Of a stretch of 64,000 nt of DNA, positions 34,182 to 44,910 are shown piece by piece. This DNA comes from Siphonodentalium dalli. Taxonomy: Eukaryota; Mollusca; Scaphopoda; Gadilida; Siphonodentaliidae. The stretch covers positions 34,908,918 through 34,972,917 of the forward strand of contig CP136062.1 in NCBI GenBank assembly GCA_032622095.1. Reading direction: 5' to 3'. The position numbers and the translations under genes are program-made. Numbering within the stretch: position 1 is the stretch's first letter; the number at the start of each line of letters is the position of its first letter. A model generated the notes under the pieces. It had not been told where the DNA came from and searched no databases. It saw only the letters and a list, made by a program, of their open reading frames with translations.

Positions 34182-36864
34182 GTGCAAGAAGATATTGTTG
34201 CCATGACAACGTCACAAACGACCGTGACACACAGATTACAAAGATCCCTGGATAGAGAGATACCAACCTCACACAGGAGAAAGCCAAAGTTCACACCATA
34301 CATATTGGCGGACAGCAAAGCCAGGTACCTAAAAGAGGTAGTAAACAAAGAAGACAAAATAGAGGAAGAAATAATATTCTGGTCTACTGGGGGAGCCAAA
34401 ATCAGTGACCGGTTATTATACCCGAAGAAAAACCTGAAACATATCATTCGCAGCTACGGACCAACACACACATACTTGTGGCTGGGGACCTGCGACCTAA
34501 CCAAACTTGACAGAGACGGTTACACCAGTCTGGAGGGCGGGAGATCAGTGAGCAGCATCGCATCAGGCTATAGAGAAATCATTAGAGAAATAAGGCACCA
34601 CCGGGACTGTCGAATAACAATACTTGAAGTTCCAAACTATTCCATCGAAAAGTGGAACGAGGCAACAGCAAACAAACTGACAGCAAAAAACAGACGGAAT
34701 CCAAGGAAGTATCCAACCATCCCACCATCACCACCACTGGGAAATCAACAAAAACTCCTATGCCGGATTCGTCATCTCCGGTTTAAACCTCCGAGTTTAA
34801 ACCTGGTTTAAACCTGCATTGGCGGTCCAGCCAAACCGGGTCTAAGGGGGCGTTTTTGTCGTTCAGTTGCCAGCTAATTGACAACTCGATTCGGTGATAT
34901 GATTATGCAATCAAACTACCATCTTACCAATCGGACCAAAAGATAGGCCGATATAATGGTTACTGACAAGTCATAAATTATCGTGACCGCGTGCACGCTC
35001 AATGGATTTATTCAAGTATCGCTCATTGACTATTAATCCGATCTCATTCTTTGTTTAAATCAGTTTTAACAAAGGGCATTTCTCTCAACACGAGTTTCAC
35101 GCTCTGTTCATAACTTTGTTTGTGATAGATTTCTGCAAGATGCTTCACCCGCAAAGACAAAATTTGGTGTATTTACATGTGTATCTGTATATATTAAAGG
35201 GTATAGGAGCTGTCTATCTGTATGTCCGTTCGCAACTGTTCTCCAATACCCCTGGACCGATTTCAATTGAATTAGGGGTGTAGTGATTCGTGTGGTATAA
35301 CGGCCTTAGATTTTAAAAAATTTGATTTAAAAATAAGTACAATATAATTTAAGAAACAATTAAAAAATTGTGTTAAATTGAGTAAGAGTTGAATCTAAAG
35401 AGAAACAAAATTTAAAATTTAAATTAACATTTGTTTGTTTTAAATTTAATTAAAATTTTTTTTAATTAAAATGTTCAAATGATCAAAATGTGCGCAAAGC
35501 CCCTCTGGCGCTGAATAAAATCTCCATAATCGAGTCAATCCTGGACCAAGAGGCCAGTCAAGTAAAGGCAATTTGCTTATGAGTGCACACCTTAAGCGGA
35601 ATCTGAACTGTTGGAAGTGGGCAACCATGCAAAGGGAAAGCTTTTAACAAAGAAATATATTACTTGCGTTGATTTTTTTTGTCAATGTCATAAATTTCCA
35701 GTCATGCAGAAAATCAAAAAGGTTCCCAGGTTTTGGACTGGTAGAATATTATGGAATTTATGGGCGTAGCCAGAGTAGAAATTTGTGGCATGATCTACAT
35801 CAAAATAAGTTATCAAATTTGACTTATATAGCAATATAAGTTTAGGATTACAAACTATGTGTATAGCATATCTGGTCATGCAGTAGCATCGTTTTGGTGT
35901 CAAAATTAAAACGTTGAACCCTACAAATGAATTCGTAGAAAACACCAGTATTTGTGACTGCCACGAGCCGAACAAAAAAACCCACAAATTAGTTGTTAAA
36001 ATCATATTTTTAGGAACATGTCCATATCTGAGCAAAGCTCGCGTACGAATGAATCAACTGTGACATGATAACACGAGTCGGCAGTCGCCACTTTGACACG
36101 CCCTCACTCGAGATTATTTACAGCTCCACCATTGGACTGATTGATTGACAATTATAAACCGCGATGAAGAAAAGACGGATTCGTCATCTCAAGTTTAGCC
36201 TCGATAAAGCTGGTTTAGCTGGACCGCCGAATTAGATGGTTTAGTTGCCGGTTTAAGCTTATAAAACGCAAACACAATATTGAAATTGACAAAAAATTAT
36301 CCCCATACGCTTTATATGTGTGACTGCTTCTCACTTATAAATTTCCAATCAAAATATGACCGCTGTCGTAATTATTGATTTTCGCAATCAATAAAACGAG
36401 GCGGTTCGCATTAGGAAAGTACGTTGAATTATCTCGACGATACAGAGACACTACTGTTAAACCTCTGGTCTGGCTGGACCAGGTTTAAACCAGAGATGAC
36501 GAATGCGTCACTTAGACCTGCGGTCTCAGGTTTAAACCACGGATTTTGCTGACTCACGGCGGTTTAAGCCTAGAGGTTTACGTAGACCAGGTTTAAACCT
36601 GAGATGACGAATCCGGCCCTAGAGTATTACATCAGGGACCTGAATAAAGACATCAAGAGGCTAAATGGGAATAATAGAAATTCCCCAGAATTCAGCCAAG
36701 ACATCTGCCGCACATCCAAACATAGGAAGGGCAGACATCGACGACTCACCACATACTGGAAATACTCATATGATCTCTATAAAGACGGTATCCATCCAGG
36801 GACCCTCCTCAGTCGGGTCTGGTTACGAATAATCAGGAACCAGACGCTGTCAGACTGCTGGTAA
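34182..36864 (+). pseudogene. LINE ORF1, SGNH/GDSL-esterase-like, split by a transposon
   Basis: The first part (34,182-34,760) shows SGNH-type blocks. YILADSKARYL replaces the GDS nucleophile block, FWSTGGAKISDRLL matches the second block, and YLWLGTCDLTKLD occupies the GxND block. RITILEVPNYS follows. The second part (36,622-36,864) reads EYYIRDLNKDIKRLN and ends with LYKDGIHPG, the D-x-x-H end block of the fold. Esterase-like ORF1 proteins are known from CR1 and some L2 LINEs, where they may aid RNP assembly or membrane contact. The 1.86-kb TIR element lies between the two parts, and the frame is continuous once it and one CTA copy are ignored. The TAA at 36,862 may itself be a frameshift artefact, since the +1 frame continues into the repeat-peptide ORF. 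Confidence 0.75.
34761..36618. mobile_element. TIR element (Harbinger-like?) inserted in LINE ORF1
   Basis: The ends TGCCGGATTCGTCATCTC and the complement of GGCCGGATTCGTCATCTC are flanked by CTA (34,758-34,760 and 36,619-36,621; CCTA also possible). Short target duplications of 3 bp and GGCCGGATTC-like ends are reminiscent of PIF/Harbinger elements, so that is a tentative label. Sub-terminal GGTTTAAACC palindromes recur at both sides. An additional end-like copy, CGGATTCGTCATCTCAAGTT, lies inside at 36,176. A Helitron-5'-like phrase (GTATATATTAAAGGGTATAG) is at about 35,187. Centre is AT-rich and has no transposase. Confidence 0.75.
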
Positions 36865-36880
36865 TTCAAAACCAACACTG

Positions 36881-37372
36881 GGGTTGTGTGTCATGAACCA
36901 CGCTATACCCAAAACTAACATAGTTACACAGCATAGAAGCTTTCGTCTAAAGATAAGGTCATCTACCCATACTTCACAACAACGTACCATCAGGCATAAT
37001 GTCCAGAAAAATTATAACACACCGGGGTCGTGTAGGTTGAACTACGCTATACCCAAACCAGATAATATGAATCAATATCAGGAAGCACATCAGAAAGCAC
37101 AGGAGCCAAACAGTATAAGAGGGTTGTGTAGGCTGAACTACGCTAAACCTGATCAACTCGTAGTGCATGGTATGGTCCAAGACCAACAGGAGGGCTACAG
37201 AAGAATCAAACTACAAGCGGATCAGGGGTTGTGTAGCTTGAACTACGCTATACCCAACAAAACATCTAGAACAGATACGGGCCAAAAAATGAAGCACCCG
37301 GAAACACTGGGGTTGTGTAGAATGCACACGCTAGACCCACATCTCACCCAGAAATACCCACGTTCACGATAA
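36881..37372 (+). CDS. Repeat-peptide ORF between LINE ORF1 and ORF2
   Basis: About 163 codons are open from GGG 36,881 to the TAA at 37,370-37,372. There is no ATG before codon 5, and the frame is also open upstream into ORF1, so it is probably the C-terminal part of ORF1 after a frameshift. Five copies of a motif near GLCRLNYAIPK begin at 36,881, 37,025, 37,121, 37,226 and 37,310. The spacings (144, 96, 105, 84) are all multiples of three, which favours translation. The nucleotide core GGGTTGTGTAG..CTACGCTATACCC is also self-complementary and could fold as an RNA hairpin. I do not recognise this repeat domain. Spacer sequences are Gln/Lys/Thr-rich and differ from one another. Confidence 0.5.
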   Translation, partial: GLCVMNHAIPKTNIVTQHRSFRLKIRSSTHTSQQRTIRHNVQKNYNTPGSCRLNYAIPKPDNMNQYQEAHQKAQEPNSIRGLCRLNYAKPDQLVVHGMVQDQQEGYRRIKLQADQGLCSLNYAIPNKTSRTDTGQKMKHPETLGLCRMHTLDPHLTQKYPRSR

Positions 37373-37407
37373 AGAAAGAAACATCAGAGATGTTACTAAT
37401 CAGAGCC

Positions 37408-37434
37408 GGTGATATAGAAACACATCCAGGACCG
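37408..37434 (+). other. 2A-like motif variant at ORF2 N-terminus
   Basis: GDIETHPGP matches the ribosome-skipping 2A consensus D(V/I)ExNPGP except for His instead of Asn. 2A-like sequences at the start of ORFs are known in some non-LTR retrotransposons. The Asn is important for activity in well-studied cases, so this copy may be weak or inactive. It sits within 8 codons of the first ATG, shorter than the usual upstream context of 2A sequences. Confidence 0.6.
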
Positions 37435-40400
37435 AAGAAAAAAGCGACCATCAAAAAGCAAGTATCCATCTACCCTTGCGCAATATGTCAAGACGGCGTA
37501 TCGTGGACGGACAAAGGCATCTGCTGCGATGGATGTGGAATCTGGAACCATAAAAGCTGTATCAGCATGAATACAAACGACTTTCAAGACTACGAACAAC
37601 ATCAAAGCCTTGAATGGAAGTCTTACAGATGCGACAGCCTAAATATGGACAGCTTTACCTTCCACAGTTACGAGGTGCAGACATCTAACATATTTGAATC
37701 ATTAAACCTATTGGACTCAACTATATATAGCATCAACACCACATTTGACCCGACCCACACCAGCAGCCCAACGGCCACAATAGATAATGCCTCATTAAGG
37801 AGAGACTCAAACAACAAAACATTTGATACCCCAAATAAGGAAAATCTCAGAATACTCACTGTCAACTGCAGAAGTCTACCTAAAAATAAAGCAGAATTGG
37901 AGGTAGCAGTTCACTACATCAAACCCGACATCATACTAGGAACTGGATCGTGGCTGAAAGGAATAAGACCAGGGCAACCTTCAACACAAGACGCGATCCT
38001 ATCAACCGAAGTATTCCCACCATCATACCATGCCAGTCGGGGGCGGAGTATTCATTGCATGTCATGAAAACATAATTATCACAGAACAAACAGAATTCAT
38101 CACCGACTGTGAAATTGAATGGGCAAAGATATCACTCACAGGTAACAAAGACACCTACGTTGCCAGTTTTTACATGCCCCATAGGAAACTTGAAGTAGTA
38201 AAGAGCCTCGATAAATCAGTCAAGAAACTGGCAGCTAAAAGAGACCACAACTACATCATTGGTGGAGACTTCAACTGCCCAGATATAGACTAGGAGAAGA
38301 TGACAGTCAAAGAAGAAGATCAAGACAGAGAGGTACAAACAGCTCTGCTAGATGTATGCATCAGGCATGGACTATCACAGATGAACGAAGAGCCAACTAG
38401 GGAAAACAACATATTGGACCTAGTACTGACAAACAACCCTTCGATAATGAAAAACTCCATCACAGTACCTGGGATATCAGACCATGCCATGATAGTAACA
38501 GATTGTTACCCAAGACCCAAGAACCACAATAGGAAGAAGAAGAAAAATTACATATTCAGCAAGGCAAACTGGACTATAATTAGTGAAGACGTAGAAAAGG
38601 TCACCAAAGAGGTCACAACTAGAGCGAATACAAAAAAGGAATCGGTGGAATCGATATGGAACTATTTCCGAGACGAAATAAAGGAAATCATAGACAAAAG
38701 GGTACCAACAGCCTCAAGTAGAAGAAGAGAACAACTCCCATGGATAAACAGGAAACTATCACGCATGCTTAGGAGGAAATGGAAACTCTATCGGAAAGCG
38801 AAGACATCAAAGAAATGGGATAAGTACAAAGATTTCCAAAAGATGTGCAGGAATGAAATGAGGAAGGCAGAACGATCACACATACAAGAGATCATCAAAG
38901 AAAGCTCGGAGAAAAAGAACAGCAAACCATTCTGGAAATTCTTGAAGTCTAAAAAGAGAGACACTACTGGGATACCACCTCTCAAAAAGGGTACCACACT
39001 CACGGACAACAGCGCAGAGAAAGCAGCTTTATTGAATAAACAGTTTCAATCAGTATTCACCAAATATCTACAGAATACACCCACTGCAAAACCATCAAGC
39101 AGTATACCAGACATTGCAGATATCAACATCAAAGAGGAAGGTGTATACAAACTCCTAAAAGATATAAAAACATCTAAATCCCCAGGCCCAGACGGTATAC
39201 CAAACCAAGTTCTCAAGATTTGCGCTAACCACATAGCTCCTGCTCTAACAGCCATCTTCCAGCTATCACTGGACACAGGAGAACTCCCAACTGACTGGCG
39301 CAGTGCAAATATATCTCCCATCTACAAAAAAGGTGACGTGCACAACCCAGAGAACTACCGCCCTGTCTCACTCACATCAGTACCCTGCAAAATTTTAGAA
39401 CACATCATCTGCAGGCACATCAGAGACCACCTGGATGAACACAAAATACTGACCGACAAAAACCACGGTTTCAGATCTGGCCACTCATGCGTCACACACA
39501 TAGTCAATGTCACAGAGGATCTCCTACAAAACCTGGACAAAAACAAACAAACAGATATAGCCATCCTTGACTTCTCAAAGGCCTTCGATACAGTGCCACA
39601 CAAGGGCCTCCTATACAAGCTGAAGAACTATGGCATAAATGGCACAACCCACAAATGGCTGGAAAATTTCCTTACAAAAAGAGAGATGAGAGTGGTACTC
39701 GAATGCGAAGCGTCACAAAACGTACCAGTGGAGTCCGGAGTACCACAGGGAACAGTACTGGGACCACTACTATTCCTTTGCCGTGTGAACGACCTACCGA
39801 AAGCCGTAACCTCAGAGGTCAATTTATTTGCAGACGATTGCCTCCTCTATAGAGAAATCAGTGACCAGTCAGACCACCATGCACTACAGAAAGACCTCTC
39901 CTCGTTAGAAATATGGACTGACCAATGGGGGATGCGTTTCAACGCAAATAAATGCTACATCATGTCTACAAAGGGCAAATCAACCCACATGTACCAGCTA
40001 GACAATCACATCCTTCGGCCAGTAGATGAAACACCATATCTAGAACTGACCTTTACCAACAATCTAACCTGGTCATCCCATATAAATAAAATTGTCAAAA
40101 GAGCCAACAGCACCCTGGGATTCCTTAAAAGAAACATCAGCAAAGCAGATACAAACACAAGAAGCTGGCTTACGAGTCCATGGTAAGATCTACACTCGAA
40201 TACGGGGCAGAAATATGGGATCCATACTTGCAGAAGGACATCGACAACATCGAAAGAGTACAGAAAAAAGCTGCAAGATTCATCACCAGCAATTACAAAA
40301 ACAGAGAAAAAGGTGCAGTCACCGAAATGATGGAAATAGAAGGACTGACACCAATGAAGATAAGAAGAGAAGAGAAAAGGATGACACTGTTTAGGAAGAT

Positions 40401-40730
40401 AGTAGAGGGGTTGGTTCCGGCTATACATACACATGACCTATTAACACCAAGGAGCAAGGACAAACGAAAAATAACTGCCAAAAAATTCCCAGGATTTGAA
40501 ACAACAAACATTATTGAGTCGCACGAGTGTACCAACTCACTTTCTTACGAAATAATAAGGACGAATACAGCTCAATATAAGAACACATTCTTTGTGAAAA
40601 CAATCATCGAATGGAACCACCTGGAGGATACGGACAGCGCATGTGATTCAACATCGATACCAACATTAACAGCAATTAAAGTCGTCCAACGGTGCACCTA
40701 CAGCCAAATCAAGGCTACTACACCGAACTA

Positions 40731-40751
40731 CATACAGATACAGATACAGAT
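40731..40751 (+). repeat. (ACAGAT)n LINE tail
   Basis: CATACAGATACAGATACAGA directly before the candidate target duplication TGACAATT, as expected for the 3' end of a CR1-type LINE. Confidence 0.8.
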
Positions 40752-41262
40752 TGACAATTCGGGAGCGATTCGGCTTGGTTTCCGATAGTTTTGAACATTT
40801 CAAAACTGTCGGGAGCGAGTCCAGAATTGTCCCGAATTGACCCCGATAGCACCGATATCCCCGATCATGTTCGGGGGTAAACATTTACTGTCCCGACTTG
40901 TCCCGAACTTACTCCACGATGTTTGCAAAATTATGATTCAGGAGTCATTCGGGAACATTCGGGGTGGGAAATCGGGGATATGGAACCGGGGCTGTAAGGG
41001 TTGTATATTACCATAACGAATCGAGCGGAAAACAAGACGGCATGTGACATCATCTTTACTATAACGGCGATCAAAGAGACCTGGTGCATTTAAAAAAAAT
41101 GGCCGCCATGATGGACGCCATCTTGTCTGGAGTCTCTGCGGCCACTTTTTTGTCTTGTTAACAAGTGAAAATAATTAGAGGAGACCTTAAGAAAGAAAAT
41201 TAGTTGGGTGAAGTTAAGTCCTTGGGGGTGCAGATGTCGACCAATATCTCCTGGACTAATAT

Positions 41263-42888
41263 GGGCGGTACTTTGGTATACCGATTGTAATCGGTAAATT
41301 CAACACCGCTATCGTTATCGTTTGCCGACATCTTCCCCTCTCACCATCAATGGGATCATATTATTTTCAAAACGTCCGAGTCTGGGCTAACAACTAATTT
41401 GTGAATATGCAAGTTGCAATTTATAGCTGATATACATATTAGTAACAGTACATGTATGTATGACACTCAGAATGACAATACAGGTACCTGTTTGATGACC
41501 TGTAAAATGTTAACTGGTGACACAGAATGTCGTGAGAAACAATGATTGAGTGAGTGAGATTGAGAAATCGAACATCTGGTGAAACTGAAAGTTGAAAAAT
41601 CAGACAAATTCACATTTGGAATGACTTTGGCACTTCACCTGTTTCATTCCTTTGGGTAAATTTTACATCCGATAGCTGGTAAGTCGTTCTGCATCGCTTA
41701 GTTTAGCATGACATTTACGTGTTCAAACCGATTTTAAAAGAATTTGACAGACAAATTTATCTGAAATGCGCGAATAAACGCATTTAGTTAATTCCCATTT
41801 CGAACTTTTTTAACACAGTTTAATATGGTTGAATTGCGAAAAAAAGTTACTGTCGTGAGCCTATTACGGTCAGCATATGTGTAGCCTATAACTTCAGCCA
41901 TTGCTAAATAAACTTGAGCCAGTAACTGTTGGTAGCTGCACACATAATGTGTGAGATGATTTAGTCATTATTGAATAGGTGTTTACTAATTAACTAGCAG
42001 TAAATACATCGGTTTACCCAGAACAGTGCTCGAACAACTTCCTGTCAACGGCATCTACAGTAAACACATGTGAGCGGTTGACTCGATTACGCAAATCCTG
42101 ACTACGCGGTGAAGTATTTTACACTCGTTGTCATGTGGCAAGAACTATTGAACTTAAAATACAATGATAAATATTTGAAAGAAATCAGGGTGGGTACTAC
42201 ATTGGTAGTTCGGCACATATTCTTTACGTTGTACAACATAAATAATTCAAAAGGTGTCACTCAGATTTCTACGATAGAGTTCTTACCAACGACATTACAT
42301 TAAACGGCATCTAGCGACGTCTATTTATTTTGCGCACAAAACATATAAAATAGTTCTTCTCTATTTAAAAATAATGTCCGATAGAGTTATTCCCCAGTGA
42401 TTAAAATTGGCAGTGGTGTCACGTACGTCTATTCATTTAGAAAAGACGGATATTGATTTTTAAATGACTTCTGCTCAGTTAGAACTAACTTATTGGCTGT
42501 AATTCGATCTTTATTAATTTCAATTGACGTCTCTTAATTTTGAATTACTTTTGTTAAATTGGAATTGACTTGCCGAGTGTTATTCGACATTTGTTAAATT
42601 TCATGTGACTTCTATTAAATTGGAATTTACTTATTGGTTACTTAGTAAATTCATATTGATTTGATAATAATAAAAACATTTATTTGACGTATTATTTGTA
42701 CCAATTAGCCGCCCATATAAATCACTTGCAAATATAGTTCAAGGACATTCAAACAAGACTTATACATACCAAAAACATTGTCAATTTATTACTGAAAACT
42801 CATATGGCATCGCGGTGGGTAGATGTGATAAATCACGAAATTCTGTAAATCTATCAACATCAAGAAGACATTTTGTTTAGCAATGACT
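41263..42888. other. No gene seen
   Basis: No recognised exon or element. 42,460-42,660 has a loose repetition of a TTAAATTxxAATTGACTT-type phrase, perhaps decayed tandem repeats. Confidence 0.4.
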
Positions 42889-42946
42889 ATTTGCGCTTAT
42901 CGTTAGTGACCTTGACATATCAAGGTCACTATTGATAAGCGCAAAT
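42889..42946. repeat. Imperfect palindrome, ~27-bp arms
   Basis: TTTGCGCTTATCGTTAGTGA (from 42,890) is complemented with few mismatches at 42,920-42,946, with a 4-base loop. Weaker pairing extends about 10 bases further on each side. Possibly a tiny foldback element; no target duplication is clear. Confidence 0.65.
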
Positions 42947-43940
42947 GTTCGCCACTAAATGCTTGTTTCCATAAACCAATGTAAACTTTAGGTAGTTATT
43001 CAATTATTCACGATACGTACAATTTAATGTCAAGTTTCCAAGTGCCAAGGAAACACCAAATTTATCAAATATGTGCCAATTAGATTTTCCTAACAACAAT
43101 TCAGCTATCTAGTATACGAAGAGAAAGTTTTGTTTCTACTCCGGGCTGACCAAGGTTGATCCCAATTCTCGGCTATATCGATCGCCTGTACTATTTAAGC
43201 ATAATATAATTACGCATACTTTGGTGGCCAATACTATAGAAGCCTAGTTTTGTGATGACAACGTTCTTCTGTAATTTCCTATTTTTGTAAAACGAGACTT
43301 GTGTAGTACTCGAATACCTCCATTCAACTTAAATGGTTGAAAGTAATTATGTTCATCAAGTTAAGGTCTATGTGGTGATAATAGGTTACAAGAAAATAAA
43401 TATTAAAACTAAAGAACGAAAAAACATTTCTGTGAAAAAGTTCAGCCCAAAGTGTGCAGTTGTGTTAGAATTAATGAATTACATAAAGGGGTCGAGGAAT
43501 TCCAATTGGGTTTATGCGAAATACCATACAGTTTATAAATGTTCGCATATTGAAGCCGCTGTTATGTAATCATCATTGTTATAGTGGCGTTACCGATGAA
43601 AGTCAAAATAGATAGAAAAGTTTAATAAAACTGGACGATAAACCTTGGAAAATGTCAAAGCATTGAAAAATAATATGAAAATAATATTTAGACTAAAATA
43701 CTTGAACATACTATGTACGCTATCAGCGATATTGTTTTGACAAATCACTGTAACAATAATGATTAAATAACAATTGCTACCATATTGGATCCATACAGCC
43801 CCCATACGTGGTTTAATGGGAACATTCATGGGAAATATTCAAAAGCTCTATATATGGAATGCTACTCCATAACTTTGACTTGTAGCACTGAATGTGCGGA
43901 ATGGGGCTGGATGGTTCCAATATGGTAGCAACTCAGTGAT
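42947..43940. other. No gene seen
   Basis: AT-rich sequence with no supportable feature. Confidence 0.4.
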
Positions 43941-43944
43941 CTCG

Positions 43945-44910
43945 CTTAATATGGGGATTGCTTTCAGGACTACCGCACTAGGTTTGGCGGAATATGAGAC
44001 AATTAATATAAAATAGACCAATATATTGATTTTTTTCTCCCAATGACCTTGATCCTATTTTTTTCTAGTGGCCCAGTTCGTTTCACGGACCATTGGTGGC
44101 ACTATGAGTTCACTTCATTAGCTCAAAGACACGGCTCATCGGGTTGCCAACAGTGGGCTTTTTAACATTTCTCCAGATAGTTGCCGTTGCCATGAAAACT
44201 ATATTATATCCAGAAATAGTAACCCTCATTCGGGCACCCTTATCCATAAAGATTCCACTATAACTAAGCTACATATATGTGAATTATCGAGCTTTAGATA
44301 CTAAACTCACAATATCTTGTTTATTTTGGTCTGATGTTATCTTGACGGTTATGTATCTTGACATGTATTGCCACAAATATTATAAAAATTAGTACTTAAA
44401 ATGTGATTATGTATAGATTAAATGTTGTGACATTTCGACATTGATCGTCTTCTATCAAGTGCGGCATATATCAAATTAAACGTCGTGATGGGGCCCTAAT
44501 TTATTTGCATGGGGATTCTTTTTTCATGACTAAGGCAATAGGGGTAGCGAAATAAGAGACAATTAATACACGAATGGACCAAAATATGACATTTGTCCAA
44601 TGATCTTGACCTTACCAATTGACATTGACCCTATATGTCATAGCGGCCCAGTCAGATTGGTGAACTATTGATGGCACTATGCCCTAACACCATTCCTTGG
44701 AACACAACTATCATTGATTCTAAACAGTGGGCTTCTTCAACGTTTCTCTAAATATTTGATGCCATTGCCATGGAAACCTGATTTTATCCCGACACATGTC
44801 CTTCCACCCGGGCACCCCCCTAAAAATAAATTTCTTATAACTAAGCAACATATATTTAAAGTTTCATGCTTTAGTCACTAAAGTCACAATATGGCGATTT
44901 GTTTGGCCTA
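43945..44910. repeat. Two diverged copies of a ~0.45-kb unit
   Basis: Copy 1 about 43,950-44,345 and copy 2 about 44,495-44,910. Shared phrases in the same order: GAGACAATTAATA, CAATGA.CTTGA, TGGCACTATG, CAGTGGGCTT.TT, TTGCCATGxAAAC and ATAACTAAGC.ACATATAT. No conserved frame. Confidence 0.65.

Larger units (their letters stand above)
33963..40751 (+). mobile_element. CR1-like LINE with esterase ORF1, repeat peptide, 2A-like motif and PHD finger
   Basis: Full-length-looking non-LTR element. A candidate 8-bp target duplication TGACAATT is at 33,955-33,962 and 40,752-40,759. It has a 5' leader (33,963-34,181), an SGNH-like ORF1, a repeated-peptide region, ORF2 (PHD, APE endonuclease, RT) and an (ACAGAT)n tail. 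It inserted into the TIR element at 33,232-40,992, and was then hit in ORF1 by a 1.86-kb TIR element. Stop codons, frameshifts and an altered endonuclease Glu make it inactive. Without the insertion it is about 4.9 kb, usual for CR1-type elements. Confidence 0.85.
37390..40788 (+). pseudogene. LINE ORF2: 2A-like leader, PHD finger, APE endonuclease, reverse transcriptase
   Basis: ATG 37,390 starts 18 bp after the upstream frame ends. Residues 7-15 read GDIETHPGP. A PHD-like finger follows (CAIC, CCDGCGIWNHKSC, YRCDS; the last Cys pair is incomplete). The endonuclease begins LRILTVNCRSLPKNK; its catalytic Glu region reads GTGSWL, Gly replacing Glu. A frameshift near 38,035 leads to GGGVFIACHEN and GGDFNCPDID, then a TAG (38,291) replaces a probable Trp. 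Reverse transcriptase motifs are good: SPGPDGIPNQVLK, NYRPVSLTSV, HGFRSGHS, AILDFSKAFDTVPH, SGVPQGTVLGPLL and NLFADDCLLYRE (catalytic FADD intact). Another frameshift near 40,160 passes to the C-terminal domain (STLEYGAEIWDPY to the end). The lesions make it inactive. Confidence 0.85.
33232..40992. mobile_element. TIR element with 5-bp TGTAA duplication, carrying a nested LINE
   Basis: The ends GCCCCGGTTCCATATTCCCG and the complement GCCCCGGTTCCATATCCCCG are flanked by TGTAA (33,227-33,231 and 40,993-40,997). Two other copies of the flanking sequence, at 27,463-27,467 and (inverted) 28,164-28,168, show the unoccupied site, so the insertion is well proven. Its own sequence is only about 0.96 kb (33,232-33,954 and 40,760-40,992); the rest is a LINE. 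The left sub-terminal region is packed with CCGAA boxes. The 5-bp duplication would fit some hAT-related or Transib-like groups, but without a transposase I do not assign it. Confidence 0.85.
27900..41257. mobile_element. Outer foldback (long inverted repeat) element with nested insertions
   Basis: The ends AGTCCAGGAGATATTGGTCG and its complement are flanked by AATAT (27,895-27,899 and 41,258-41,262), a candidate 5-bp target duplication. The two arms (left 27,900 to about 29,940; right about 31,290-33,226 plus 40,998-41,257) are inverted copies. They are close at the outside and more diverged toward the centre, where a 5'-truncated L2 LINE lies. The right arm was later split by a 7.76-kb TIR element. 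No transposase frame is conserved between the arms. Similarity might extend weakly beyond the AATAT, so the exact borders are provisional. Without the inner insertion the element is about 5.6 kb. Confidence 0.65.
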
